A DNA stretch of 64,000 nucleotides from Kappaphycus alvarezii (lineage: Eukaryota > Rhodophyta > Florideophyceae > Gigartinales > Solieriaceae), in NCBI GenBank assembly GCA_002205965.3, contig NADL03000459.1, forward strand, positions 1,240,001 through 1,304,000, in the 5' to 3' direction. The notes under the pieces are model-generated. The model did not search any database. It had not been told where the DNA came from and saw only the letters and a list, made by a program, of their open reading frames with translations. A program made the translations under genes and the position numbers. Numbering within the stretch: position 1 is the first letter of the stretch; each line of letters opens with the position of its first letter. Below, in pieces: positions 36,061 through 47,039 of this stretch.

Positions 36061-37667
36061 CCGAAAAATGTTTGAGGTTCGCTACGCATTGATTTGGGAA
36101 TAGATGGTTCTTCAATCACTTGAGGTTATTTAACTTTTTTGTAAACAATGCTCCCTGGAAGCTGGTTACATGGAGTAGTGGTTCACTATTATTATGTCTA
36201 GGGGTATTAGTATGAGGACATAGTGCCAATGAAGTAATGTTTTTAGAATATCGATTGCCTCAAGACGTTCGGTTGCTGGCGCAGGCATGAACGGATCAGA
36301 TGTGGAGCAAAAGGAGCTACATGTGTTCTCTGCTTCCGCTTGAATGTTGTAGCATGGTGCAGTGTAAATAAATGTAACAGAGAGTAACTGACTTTTTCCG
36401 GTAAGATTGGGCTCTGCTTTGGTTTTTATTTCGGTATGGTGAATTTATTATTTGCGCTTGGATCTACTATTGTTCTCCTCGCTGATGCAACATCTCAATA
36501 GTGCGGGTAATACCATTCGCTTTGTTTGCGGATAATGCTTTTATACCAGGCGGGGAGTATTCTCTGCAAATAGCGGTATTAATATCTCTCCACCGTGGAG
36601 AATGGTCTTCTGAAGAATACTTCTTGAATGTAGATGGAATTGGAAGTGCGGAAAATACAAAGGTAAAATGATAATCGTTGTCTCTGGTGTCTATTTGACC
36701 ATTTCCCTCATATGAGGACATAGTTAAGGGCTATATTTTAAGTGAGAAATATTCTTTTGTTTCATTTTTTGCCAACCTATAGTTTTAACAGCAAAGAAGC
36801 TCGATTAAGACAAACTTTTCGGTAATTTTAGCGCTAGACAAGGTACAAGATACTTTATTCTACCTGACAGCCTTTGATTTTAGTGCCATTTTCCACCACC
36901 TATCTTTTAGTTGAATTATTTAGCCAAAATGATGTAGAACTGAAGCTGCTGAGCAACTATTTATTGTAAATCTATGTTTTTAGAGAATATTTCTAGTAAA
37001 TTTTTACGGGCTCCCAATTTTACTGTACATTTTTGTATGATGAAGAGGTTTTTCCTCACAGGAGGACAACGGTTGCATCACAGGAGGGCAGTGCTATCCT
37101 GGATAGAAACTGGAGGTCGGTAAAAAACCGTAACGTGCACAACACAAATTCCATAGTGACACTAAAAACCTGGATCACACAAAAGGTACATCTCAGGATT
37201 ACGGCGGCTATTTGGCGCGTCCTGACTGGCTCTGCTAACCCTAACCAAACAAAGCCAGAATTAAACTTCCATTTGTTGTCATTTCACTTTCCTTACAGCT
37301 TTCTGACAAAATATTCGAACCCATTGCTGAATTTTTCAGTCTTGTGTCCTTTTTACCTGCCTAAAAGACTTTGAGACCAACCGCTATTCAGTTGAACTTA
37401 TAAGTCCTTCGGTCTACTACGTCGGATTACCGACTGAAACACTTTACTGTACATGGTCACATTGGTGACTTGGCCGCAGGTCGAATTCGTGCGGTTTGCT
37501 GCACGAAGTGCGCCTCCTCGCACTTGAGTGAGGCGCCACCCCGCGCTTCCTGAACCGGACAGCGATGGGAGAGCGAGGCGAGAGCGCCCGCATGGGGAGC
37601 GGTTGCTCAAGTCGCCTTTTTCTTTGAGTCTTGAGTCTTGTGGTCCGCCGGAGGCCATGCCAAAATA
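36061..37667. other. Spacer, no gene recognised
   Basis: A minus-strand frame at 36,467-36,721 might be a further retroelement fragment but matches nothing clearly. A GC-rich patch at about 37,480-37,660 stands out from AT-rich surroundings just left of the Tc1 element. Confidence 0.35.
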
Positions 37668-37999
37668 CAGTGGTGGACAAAATTATAGGAAAAACAGAAA
37701 ATTTTAAAGGGTTCCTAGTATACGTCCACAGAAGAGCTCTTGAATACGCTACACAATGTATTCAGAGGCTGCGAATACGATAGCAAAGTTATATTTATAC
37801 TTTCTTTAATATTTGTGGAAATATTTGCTCCTCTCTATAAACAGGTGGACAAAAATATAAATATAAATACCCAAGTAGACGAATTTGGCGCTAAGAAAAG
37901 CAAGCCTTTACAAACTCTGATTTTCATCTTATCCGCAGCATTAAAAAGAACCAGTAGGTCCCTTCCCTGACTATCCCAGTGACCAAAAACGCGAATAAC

Positions 38000-38986
38000 A
38001 TGCCTCGAGGGAGTCACTTATCTGACAGAGAAAAAGACCTAATTTCGGCGTATTCAAATGGCGCAATGTCGCCCGAAGAAATCGCAGCCGCTCTCCACCG
38101 AAGTACCACAGTAGTCCGCAATTTTCGCCGCGTCTGGGAAAATTATGGAAATCTCTTCTCCCCCGGGCGACCCTAGAAACTCACTGATTGGGACAGGCGG
38201 CGGATTATTCGAGAGGCAAAGCAAGAGGGGAAAGGATCTCAATCCATAGTCAAGTCCCTCTAGCTTTCCATCAACCCTCGCACTGTGCCCCGTGTAATCA
38301 ATCAATGCCCGTTCATGACGTTTAAGAAAGTTATGACTACTCCAGCAATAAAGGAAAGGCACAAGCGAGACCGGAAGGAATGGGAGGTTGAAAAAATGGA
38401 CTGTAACGTGTGTGACTGGTCCGATGTGGTGTGTTCTGATGAGAAGAAGTTAAAAATTGATGGCTCAGACGGTTTGGCAGTAAAAAGGCAGGACAATAGA
38501 CAGGAAATTCCGAAAAGACGAAATGGGGGTGAAGGGGTGATGATATGGGCAGCATTTGCAGGGACAAGAAAAACAGATTTGGTTATACTCAACAGTGCGC
38601 AGAAAGACGCTGCGTATCTGCGCACGTTGCAAGATAATTTGCTACAGTTCGCTGAGGACGTGCCATTTTGCTGGACTTTTGTGCATGAAGGAGCCCCATA
38701 TCACCGAGGTAGTATTGTGAAATCGTGGCTAGAGGATGAGATTGTTAGAGTCATGTGCTGGCCTACATAATCCCCCGACATGAACCCTATAGAAAATTTG
38801 TGGGGTATTCTGGCCTGCCGTGTGTACGACAATGGCAGGCAGTTTGATAGCATTGAATCTCTTCTGGAAACGGTACAAGAATGTTGGTCCCAAATTGGCG
38901 ACGAGACACTCTCTGCTCTCGTAAAATCTATGCCTCGTAGATGTAAACTGGTCTACGAGAAGATCGGCGACAAGATTCCGTATTGA
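38000..38986 (+). pseudogene. Tc1-like transposase with three stop codons
   Basis: One frame runs from ATG 38,000 to the stop at 38,984 and is broken only by in-frame stops at 38,174, 38,261 and 38,768; no frameshift is needed. The N-terminus has a helix-turn-helix (LSDREKDLISAYSNG ... IAAALHRSTTVVRNF). The catalytic triad shows SDEKK with the first Asp, HEGAPYH where the family normally has QDNAPCH, so the second Asp is replaced by Glu, and DMNPIENLWG with the final Glu. Length is normal for Tc1 transposases (about 328 codons). It is therefore an inactive copy, cut-and-paste in origin. Confidence 0.85.
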
Positions 38987-39264
38987 AACAGGATTAAAGC
39001 GGGACATTTGCTATGCTTTTCCATTTCTATTTATAATATTGTCCATCAAGAATCGTTGATTTGTTCAAAACTTCCAAAATATTGAAGCAAATCGCATTCT
39101 GGGTTTTAATCTTGTTCAGCAGTGTGTGTGTAATCTTTACGGAAATTGGAAAAAGCATGTGGGAGAACATGCCGAGGGAGATTACAGAGAAACTAACATG
39201 CGAAAGGGGAAGAGAGAGGAACTAATCGGAAATGCATCTGGTAAGAACTTGACGCGCTTGCAAC

Positions 39265-39900
39265 CCATGCTAGCAGAACACAAAGCGCGTGATTAGGAGG
39301 TGCAGCTCCCACTGGGGAGTGGTGCCTCGACGGGCAGCAGCAAACGTAGGAAGGCGCCGGAAGAAAGTCGCACCCTCGGCCCCAAGGGCACCAAACGCAT
39401 CTATACCAACAGGAAGAAGGCGTATATCGTTCGTGTGGCAGACTAGACCGTAGTGCGTGTGTTTAGAACGTTCAGCCATTGAGGCAGCTGCGCCGCCAGA
39501 TAGGGCACACTGGGAAACGCGAGAAGTGACCTGTGGATGGGCCACTGTGACATCCAAAGTGATATCCTTCGGGTCGAGGCCATATGCACCAGGGATAAAA
39601 GGATCTATGCGAAGGGCGGACGAGGGAAAGGACGAAGGGGGAAGGGGAGGAAGCAGATGTTCAAGAGAGGCAGAAATTCCAAGCTCCTTACAGTAACGAT
39701 GGAGAGCGTTACGCAAGACATTGTGGCGACGAGTCTGCCCATCGTCGTACTTACAGGTGAGGGCATGTTTGCCCAGGGGATCGAGCAACGGGGCGATGTC
39801 GTTGGAACGGCGAGCACATACCGGACATCGATCATGACCAGAGAAAATCGCGCGGCCGAAGCGTAGCGAGACAGACACTATCCAGGCTTGCGAGGACAGA
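39265..39900 (-). pseudogene. Non-LTR retrotransposon fragment, family 2
   Basis: An uninterrupted minus-strand frame from 39,878 gives a zinc-binding motif (CPVCARRS ... GKHALTC), an RRHNVLRNAL helix, and the nuclease core RIDPFIPGAYG ... DITLDVTVAHP, followed by helices ending WELHLLITRFVFC. The Cys/His cluster followed by an acidic-core DVTV motif is the arrangement of the C-terminal restriction-like endonuclease of non-LTR elements. The same family appears decayed at 52.2 and 61.1 kb. The reverse transcriptase is missing, so this is a 5'-truncated insertion, lying inside the Tc1 element between its transposase and right terminal repeat. Confidence 0.7.
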
Positions 39901-40030
39901 TAGGTGCCGCGGTGAGGGTTTTCAGCAGTAAAAAATGCGTCAGTACGCGTTAATAAACCCGCTATTGCTTAAAATTTGAAGCAGTTGTTTTATACTTTCT
40001 GTTTTTCTTATAACTTTGTCCACCACTGTA

Positions 40031-41910
40031 AAGAATAGTGTCTTGTGAGATAAAATGGACCAGTGCCCGTTGGACAGCAGTGTAAGGAAGTACGCTACAC
40101 ACTTGTAGACGTTCATGCCGATATCGGCATGAAAGACTTGTATCACTTGTATATATATCAACACCAATTCGTAGAATTGGAACAGCAGAGACCAAGTCAC
40201 ATAATAGAATATGCACCACCAACTTTTGACCGATCGAAGGTTTACCTAGTTTCAAATTAACTTTCATTAATGTCCCTTTCTAATGTATTCAGGGCGTACA
40301 GCCTACGCCCGCCGTAGCTTCCAAAATATCCCTTTACGGTACCGTTGGGATTGTTTTGGTATTATGATTGGAAAATTATGGGTAAATGTATCGAGAGGCT
40401 TCATCGTGTCTGCCTTCCACCACTACAAGCAAGTCACGCGTGACAGGCTGCTTCCTACTCTAGCAGTCTGTCATAAGTACACCAACGCTGAGCCAACGTG
40501 TCTGTCTGGTAAGGTTCTCGTGTTCAAGTACTTGCGCAAGTGCGAAGGCAACCCGTTGAACAGGGCAATATAATCTTCGACTTTGGTCGCCACCGCTGCT
40601 GTCTCTGCTCCCCAAGTCGTCGCTTGTTCTCCTGCCTCCCACCCTCCATTCATCCTTCATGGCCCATTCACAAGCCGTCTTTTGTTCTTGATTTTATGTT
40701 ATGATTGTTTTTGGTTTTATCATGAATATGTTATGAGTCAAGTGTCACGCAAATTCAGCAACCAAGGGAAGTATTGATTTGGTTCTGGTCAGAGGATCAA
40801 CGCGCATATTGGTCACGGGCGTATGACCGCGCTACTCTCTTTACAACTCTTGCGACGCGAACACACCAAATCAAAAGAGTTTACCCAAGCGTACGCATGA
40901 TGGAACGAATGGAACCTGACAAGGATCTCAGCGTCTGGGGAGACACGCCGATCACCTCATCCAATTCCACCATTCCATTACTCCCGGTCATTTATCTCGG
41001 TCCTGGCAACTCGCCTGCCTTTTCGCTGGAACATCCTCTCCCTTTCGTGTCCCTCCCCAGGCTGGCCATTGCTGGCAGCGTATGTCCACTCAAGACAAGT
41101 AAGGTTGGCACCAAACGGAAGCTGTCACACTACACCCCTTTGAGATACCATCCCCGGAAGAAGCGCCCCGCGCCCATAGCCGCTGTACAGCAGCATCCGG
41201 AGATTCGAGTGATCAAGCATTTTTAACCCTGCCTTCACCAGTTCTGTCTCGAGCAAACGTCCAACACAAAAGTTCAAATCAGTCCCAACTACTGGAGCAC
41301 GTAAGCTGCATAAGTTATCCCTGATTGCTGTAATGCGTACTTATCCCTGTTGCTGTTAGGTATTTGCTTTAATAAAGTGTTAGTGTGTTTCTCAAATTAT
41401 TATTCACCGTAAAAAAAATTCACACATGCTTGTATTGGACTACATTCGGCATCAATATTTATTTATCATTCCAAGGTTCTTTATAAACCGGCTCAACGCA
41501 TCCAACATATACCAGAGTTTAAACCCTGGCGGCTACCGTAAGGCGTCATGGCCACCTTTCTGAAGATCATATAAACCTGCCATAGGAAATCTTCTGGTTT
41601 GCCATGACCTGTTGTTTTCCTTGAAATGCGCCAGTGGCCCACCGCACGGTTACGCGTCGCGCTATCGTAGCGGACCCTAGCCCAAAATGCACTGTGTCAA
41701 TGTACGACTGACCCCCAGCCTGCGCTCCCCTTCCCCCCACGCGCCTCACCATTCTTTTGCCACGTTGGATAAACACCGTCACAAAAGCGTTTTACGAAGT
41801 GCAAGCGAGCGTCGCTTCATTCCCGACGCGCACCAATAAAAAATTTGATGCAGCTGTCAAGAAGAAGAAGAAGTTTAATGCGTTCAGGATCTACCGTGGA
41901 CTGCGCACTT
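40031..41910. other. Spacer with one unassigned open frame
   Basis: The only notable frame is at 40,774-41,226 (separate entry). A (GAA)n run at about 41,861-41,872 lies just beyond the family-1 LINE 3' end and may be its terminal simple repeat. Confidence 0.4.
40774..41226 (+). CDS. Hypothetical protein, unassigned
   Basis: An open frame of 150 codons with a basic C-terminal part (GTKRKLSHYTPLRYHPRKKR) that could be a nuclear-localisation signal or simply chance. No domain recognised. ATG at 40,774 follows a stop closely. No partner gene or transposon context was identified, so it may be spurious. Confidence 0.25.
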   Translation: MIWFWSEDQRAYWSRAYDRATLFTTLATRTHQIKRVYPSVRMMERMEPDKDLSVWGDTPITSSNSTIPLLPVIYLGPGNSPAFSLEHPLPFVSLPRLAIAGSVCPLKTSKVGTKRKLSHYTPLRYHPRKKRPAPIAAVQQHPEIRVIKHF

Positions 41911-43462
41911 CCGAACTATACGGTTAAGATCTAACCGGATGTACTTCGTCGTCCGTGCGCATCGGTGCTCGCGACAGGATAGCTTCAGCGATGGAGGACC
42001 AGAGGGTGCAACTCAGTCGCTGGTAGATACGGCGGCGGACAATGCCAACTGTCGAGTGACACTTGGACGCGATCCGCGGAACTAACTCCTCGATAAATGC
42101 AATAGTTCCAGGGGAAGGGGCACCTAGGGAATCAAATGCCAGAGGTCGAAACGTGAAGTTCGGCGTGTAAGGCGCAGAAGATGGGCCAGTCGATGGAGCG
42201 GGGAGGCGTCGGGCGATGTTGCGTTCCAGGGTTGTAACCTTGTCGCGGGCCGCCAGTTCAGCAGCGCCTCCGGCAACCTGGGTCGCCTTGGTGCGAACTG
42301 CTGCCTTGAACGGTGAAACGACGGTGATGTCACAGGCAATGGGGCGCAACGTTGTGCCTTCCAGGGTTGGTGGTGGTTGTTCAAGGATATCGGCGGGGCG
42401 GAGCTCAGTGCCCGGGACGAGGAACGGAACCTCTTGCCGAGTATCCAGACCCGCGGCGCGGGTAACGTGCGTCGCAATCGGATTACATAGCGAGTTGTGG
42501 CGGTGACGACGGCCGAAACCAGGGCAGCAGAGATCGGCGGCGTGATCCCCGAGGGTGTCCAAGGGGTGGTCACAGTGGTGGCAGTTGAGGGCCATGGAGT
42601 CATCATACACTGGCAGTCCGAGGTGACGGCGGAGCATGGTCTGCCAGTGTGTAGTGTGGACCTTCGTAGCTGCCGTGGGGTGAGCGAAGAGAAGCGCCGC
42701 AGCAGGGCTGCGGCGGAACGCTAAGCCACGGATGCGATGTCGAATGTCGGCGTCGCTATGGGCGGTCGGGTTTGGGGCATTCTCCCAGGAGTTGTCGTAC
42801 CAATGTACTCTTGCCCGCGCCTCTTGCTGCACCCGTTTGAGAAGGGTTAGTGTGTTGGTGGGTGAAGCAGCTAGAGTTGGAGGGTCAAGGGTGGAAAGGT
42901 CGACTATTCCGGGGATGGAGAGGGCGAAGCGGCGGAGAGAAGGCCCAGCCTGACGGAGGAGGAAGGACCGGTCGCCGCGGTAGCGGCCAGAAGCAAGTGC
43001 ACAAGCACGCGGCGTGGCGTATGCGGAAGTTCGCTGCCGTGCCGGCGCAGCATCAATGATGCTGGCGGCGGCAGCGCCGTGGAGGCACGAGGCGATGCTT
43101 TCGAAGCCCTGACCTCCGAGGTGCATGGGGAGGCACACTTGGTCCCAGGCTCGGTCCTTGAGAGCTATGCCGTGTAACTTTTCATATGATGACCGTTGTA
43201 GATCATCAAATTCTTCTGCGGCGGACTCTGCTAAGCGCGGATCTGAGAGCTTGAATGCATGCGATAGGAGGCATGCAGAGGCACAGATCCGGTGCATGTG
43301 GAACCGGGCGCGGACGTCGCGGACCAGCAGGAGGCGGTCCAGGGTACGGCGGCACTGAGCAATCTTAGACCGGAGAAAACTCTCCGTGAAAGTTTTGTTC
43401 CCAATGGGGGCCCGTGGTAACTTTATGGCATCAGTAGAACGGGTGTCCGCTGCAGGATCCGA
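41911..43462 (-). pseudogene. Non-LTR retrotransposon, RT thumb and endonuclease, family 1
   Basis: One frame is open from 43,462 to the stop at 41,924 (512 codons). It starts inside the reverse transcriptase: AIKLPRAPIGNKTF is the GxPxG-type block after the catalytic palm, followed by thumb-like helices with LLLVRDVRARFHMHRICASA and the QVCLPMHLGGQGFES block. Then comes a zinc-binding motif (CHHCDHPLDTLGDHAADLC), HRHNSLCNPI, and the PD-(D/E)XK-type core LRPADILEQ ... RPIACDITVVSPF, ending with LAFDSLGAPSPGTIAFIEEL and a VHPVR tail. The restriction-like endonuclease nicks target DNA and the missing upstream RT copies the RNA. 5' truncation at 43,462 is typical of LINEs. The non-coding tail to 41,911 matches tails at 7.2 and 43.5 kb. 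This is the best copy of its family here. Confidence 0.75.
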
Positions 43463-43513
43463 CTATACTGCTAGCTAAGTGCTAACCGGGTGGTCCACGT
43501 CGGCCACGTGCAG
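43459..43513 (-). repeat. LINE family-1 3' tail, extreme 5' truncation
   Basis: Read on the minus strand this runs from CTGCACGTGG through CACCCGGTTAG to ATAGTCGG. The same series closes the family-1 copies at 7,200-7,250 and, more loosely, at 41,911-41,960. It abuts the FG-GAP gene on one side and the next LINE copy on the other, so the FG-GAP frame ends in LINE sequence. Confidence 0.65.
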
Positions 43514-43921
43514 CGACACACTCCATTTCATTTCTCATGAGCCGGTAACTACCGGTAAATTCCCGACGCAATCCGTGACCCACAATGTAATCGACGCGCC
43601 CATCGAGGTCGTAGTCCACGGCCATTACATTCGCCCCTCGAGTGGTGGCGGGTTTGGTGGTCCGGGGATCGACCCTGCGGAAGGTGCCGTCTCCCTGATT
43701 CAACAGCAGCACATCCGGCCCTTCGAATGTCGTAACTAAAACGTCAACGTAGCCGTTGTTATCAAAATCCTCTGCAGCCACACCCATACTGTCCGTGTCA
43801 GTTGGAATCCCCGCCGTTGCCGACACTTCCTCGAAAAACCCGCCCTCATTCCTCAACAACACATCACCATGTTCAGGTACTGCCGGCGGCCCTCGAGGAG
43901 TCACTAAATGCGAACGTGCCC
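43514..43921 (-). pseudogene. FG-GAP repeat protein, 3' portion
   Basis: This minus-strand block continues the frame of the 5' portion (47,306-48,391) after removal of the LTR-flanked element. It encodes two more FG-GAP/VCBS-type calcium-binding loops, EDFDNNGYVDVL and VDYDLDGRVDYI, each followed by the LLLNQGDGTFR-type strand of a beta-propeller blade. The frame then runs into the LINE tail at 43,513, so the natural C-terminus is lost; the reading MRNEMECV is the last host-like sequence. Confidence 0.75.
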
Positions 43922-44180
43922 TGAAACAGGTTTAGTGACCATTGACCTCGTCTAATGCTAGCAGGTTGCAGCCACTGGGTTCGGACGCCCCACATCCAGA
44001 TGATTGTGAATTTATCTGTTTCTAATGTCACTGTCGACAGTACTTGAACGGATGAAGGGGCGTGAGGTGATAGGTCATTGCAGCATTTAAGGCTTGAATG
44101 GATGAAGGAGATGGCATGAATAGAGGATTGGAGGTATCGGTTTTCAGATGGAGTAAAGACCATGTTCCTCTGTTGTTTCA
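43922..44180 (+). repeat. Left LTR-like direct repeat
   Basis: 259 bp, TGAAACA...TGTTTCA. Same orientation and near-identical sequence to 47,040-47,305, lacking seven bases near position 44,155. Confidence 0.85.
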
Positions 44181-44181
44181 C

Positions 44182-44197
44182 TGGTAGCATCGCAACA
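44182..44197 (+). promoter_or_regulatory. Putative tRNA primer-binding site
   Basis: TGGTAGCATCGC starts two bases after the left LTR. The first eight bases fit the complement of the 3' end of animal- or yeast-like initiator methionine tRNA (GCUACCA end); the rest diverges. Confidence 0.5.
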
Positions 44198-44744
44198 AGT
44201 CTCGGCGAATGAGAGGTTGTCGGTAGGAGGAAAAGTCCAGGACCGGTCCATGCTGCGTGGTATGGGACGCGTAGTATGCAAAAAAAAGTTATGGTCTACC
44301 GAAACTGGAGTGCCAGTTTAGGTTGCCCATCAGCGTCTGTGATGGCGTTTGTATTGGGTCTTTTTCTCAGGCTGCTCGGTCGTGGAATAGACGAGGAGGC
44401 TGCGTTGAAAAGCCCAGCGTTGAGCGAAAGGCTCAAGTTTGCAAAGACGTGGGGTTACGTTGAAAAGCACGGCTCCAGGCAAGAGGCTCGGAGAACGTGG
44501 AAGCTACGGTTAAACGCTGTGTGTTTTCTGTCGGGACAATACAGAGTCGCATGAACCCAGCAAGTGATGAACTGCCGATTAGCAGTGGCTGGGCTGCTCA
44601 GAACAATGGCGGAGAACCTTAATTTGGCCGGATGACATTTGAACTTGAATTGGAATGAGCCTGTGACCGGCTTGGAATGGGTCTTCGATAGGCTCTCTAG
44701 AGAGCTTCTCCAGCACTTCTTGATGTTAACAAATCGAGTGCCCG

Positions 44745-46867
44745 TTGGAAGAGGCAAACATTGTGCACTACATAAAAAAAAGAAAAAAAAACCAAGGACT
44801 TGGTGCAAGATATTACAAGAAGGGTATCCATACGCCTTCCGATGTTACGAGGACAGGCCGCGAGGTCGGCCCTCACTGCCGAACTCACCAAAGCGTCACC
44901 ATGTCCCGGGCGATGCCTACCGCCTTCCGTCATTCGTACAACGCTTTTGTTTGCCACTTTCGTCTGTTCACCACCATAAGTGCTCAGCCCGCGTGTTTAT
45001 CAGCTTCTTCAGGCGCGCCTGTTGGTAAATCCTTTCGTTCAAATCTTCTCCGTATTGACAAACGGCCCTTTTCGCGGTTTTGCTTGTTACCAATCAAGCG
45101 CGCGATTACGGTGTCTTGTACCGAACCGCCCCGTGGGAAGCCGGATGCGCGACAGAACGGGCGTCTACCATCTTTCGAAGGCGCCGGCGTCAGGGTTGCT
45201 CGAGAGTTTGTACAAGGCGAGAGGATTGATGATGATGTGCGTTGGAAAAGGGATGAGACACTTGATTCGCTTGCACAAGAGCTCGTAGAACTACATGAAG
45301 AACTTCAAGACGCTTTGGCCTCAAAAAGTGAAGTATACGTCGCTCAAAGGAAAAAAGGCGCTCGTGTAGAACATCTTGGCCATGGTGTTTACGTGCAATA
45401 CGGTGTACAAGCACTTGATACTGATGGCCTAGAAGGTAAGACAGCTACCATCACTCGTGAAGAAAGTCGGAGTTGCGTGCGTCATGCCCTGGACGCATTG
45501 CAGAATCGCTTTAGGGTTGCAGTTACCGGTCAGCCAGGTATTGGCAAGACTCGGGGATCAATGATGTATGCGATCCAGTGTCTTCTTTACCACAAGAGTG
45601 CTGTGTTGTACGCTGGGTACAAGTCGGAGAAAATGCTGCTGTTTTTACCAAAAGAAGACGGTAAGTACCGGGTATGGAGAGGAACGACCGACGATTTCTC
45701 CCGTTCACAGTTCAAGCAGGAGCAACGCGTGGTAGCGATCATTGATCCTCCGGAAGAAGGGTCGTATTCGTCAATGGGTGAGTGCCGAGTTCTCAAGTTT
45801 GTTTCAAACAATGCGGAAAAGCATTTTCGGAACTGGGAAAAAGACGGCACTCTACTAGTGACGTCGATGCCTACGGAAGAAGAGGTCCTAGCTATGACGA
45901 GAGTTCTGTGGGACGATGAGAAGTCTTCGCACCCATGGCAGATCGGTGAACTAAATACGATGGAACAGAAGATGAGCGAAGTCGAGAAAAGAATTGAGCT
46001 CGTTGGAGCTATTCCTCGTCTTGTATTTGACTCGGGACTGTTTTTGATGCAGTCTGTGAGCACGTACAAGGCGCTGCTGAGGCGGGAGAAAAAGTTTCTG
46101 ATTTCGATCTGTACAAGGCATTGCGTGGAAAGTACTCAACATTCCTCGCGAAGCATCCTGCTTCCGCTTCGTCAAGACTTTTACTTTTGAATCCAAAGAC
46201 AGTGAACTACCACACATGGAAAGAACGAAGGATGCAGCGTCCCACATTCCAGCTGACACCCATTGCGACTCTGGTTCTTCGTGACCGTCTGGAGAAAAGC
46301 ATTATTGCAGTGAGGACGGAAAACTTTGAGGACTTTGCTTTTGACTGGCTTTGTGAGACTAAAGGGAGAAAAGCAGAAGTTCAGTACGTTTCAGAGGGTA
46401 ATCATGACACTGCGTACCAAAGAATCGCTTCAATGGACCGGAACGAGCTTCGAGTGTATCGCCCAACTGCGGGCAACTTTCCGTTTATTGATTTTGCCAC
46501 GGGTTGCACAACTTGGTACAACGCTAAGTCCATTGGGAAGGGCGTCAAAACAGTGAAAGTTGACGAAGACGGAGCGAGAAGATTCCTTGATAATCTGGAA
46601 AGGGTATTAGTGGCGAACAATTCTTCTGGTGACATCCAAAGCATTGTAAGGCACAGCAACCCTGTGCTTACCGTCCTAACCAATGGTAACACAGAGCCAA
46701 CGTTACGCGACCCGACAGCCGCGTTAAACCTTTTGGGTGCGCGAGTGATTCTGAGGGTGGTGAACGTCTCTGAGATGTCTGCAATTGGAGAGCTGTTGGA
46801 TCGCATTGATCGAACGCAGGTACTCCTTAGTGAATTGGAGAAACAGGTTGCCGGAGGCCTGCGTTGA
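44745..46867 (+). CDS. Crinkler/RHS-like P-loop NTPase with C-terminal nuclease-like domain, frameshifted
   Basis: The first frame runs 44,745-46,190 and the second from about 46,094 to the stop at 46,867; they join at a run of five A at 46,089-46,093 by one lost (or two gained) bases. Using ATG 44,745 (another ATG at 44,901 is possible), residues 262-269 are a Walker A motif GQPGIGKT. IIDPPEEG at about 332-339 suits Walker B or the following loop. A coiled-coil-like stretch lies near residues 170-195. The second frame contains LRVYRPTAGNFPFIDFATG, resembling the P-x-hD core of the restriction-endonuclease-like domain that follows the NTPase in Crinkler and RHS proteins. Those proteins are known as secreted or nuclear effectors in oomycetes, fungi and trypanosomes and are often tied to retroelements. 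I see no clear Crinkler header domain. Class assignment is by motif order; substrate and activity are unknown. Confidence 0.6.
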
Positions 46868-47039
46868 GCGCTCCCCGGTAGTGTAGTAACGAACAAGGAT
46901 ATGTTAACGACGTTTTGGATTTGTACTCAGTCTCGACAGGATGTGGGAATGTGATGCCCTCGAGTAGAAATGAGACTGTGCCTTTTTTTGGTGTGAGAAT
47001 GAATTGACGCGGACGTCAATTGATGTGAGGTGCCTATGG

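Larger units (their letters stand above)
37668..40028 (+). mobile_element. Tc1/mariner element with nested LINE
   Basis: The ends are inverted repeats: CAGTGGTGGACAAA at 37,668 is matched by its complement ending at 40,028, with similarity over about 37 bases. TA dinucleotides flank both ends (37,666-37,667 and 40,029-40,030), the target duplication expected for this superfamily. The transposase gene fills 38,000-38,986. The remaining kilobase before the right end contains a LINE fragment in reverse orientation, which explains why the element is longer than the usual 1.3-1.7 kb. Confidence 0.85.

Noticed and set aside
37398-37680. GC-rich patch as a structural RNA gene
   Set aside because: No rRNA or tRNA signature or consistent fold was recognisable.
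44276-44554. Open frame between left LTR and the NTPase gene as a possible header-domain exon
   Set aside because: No Crinkler header motif is visible and the frame is not continuous with the main ORF; no splice evidence.
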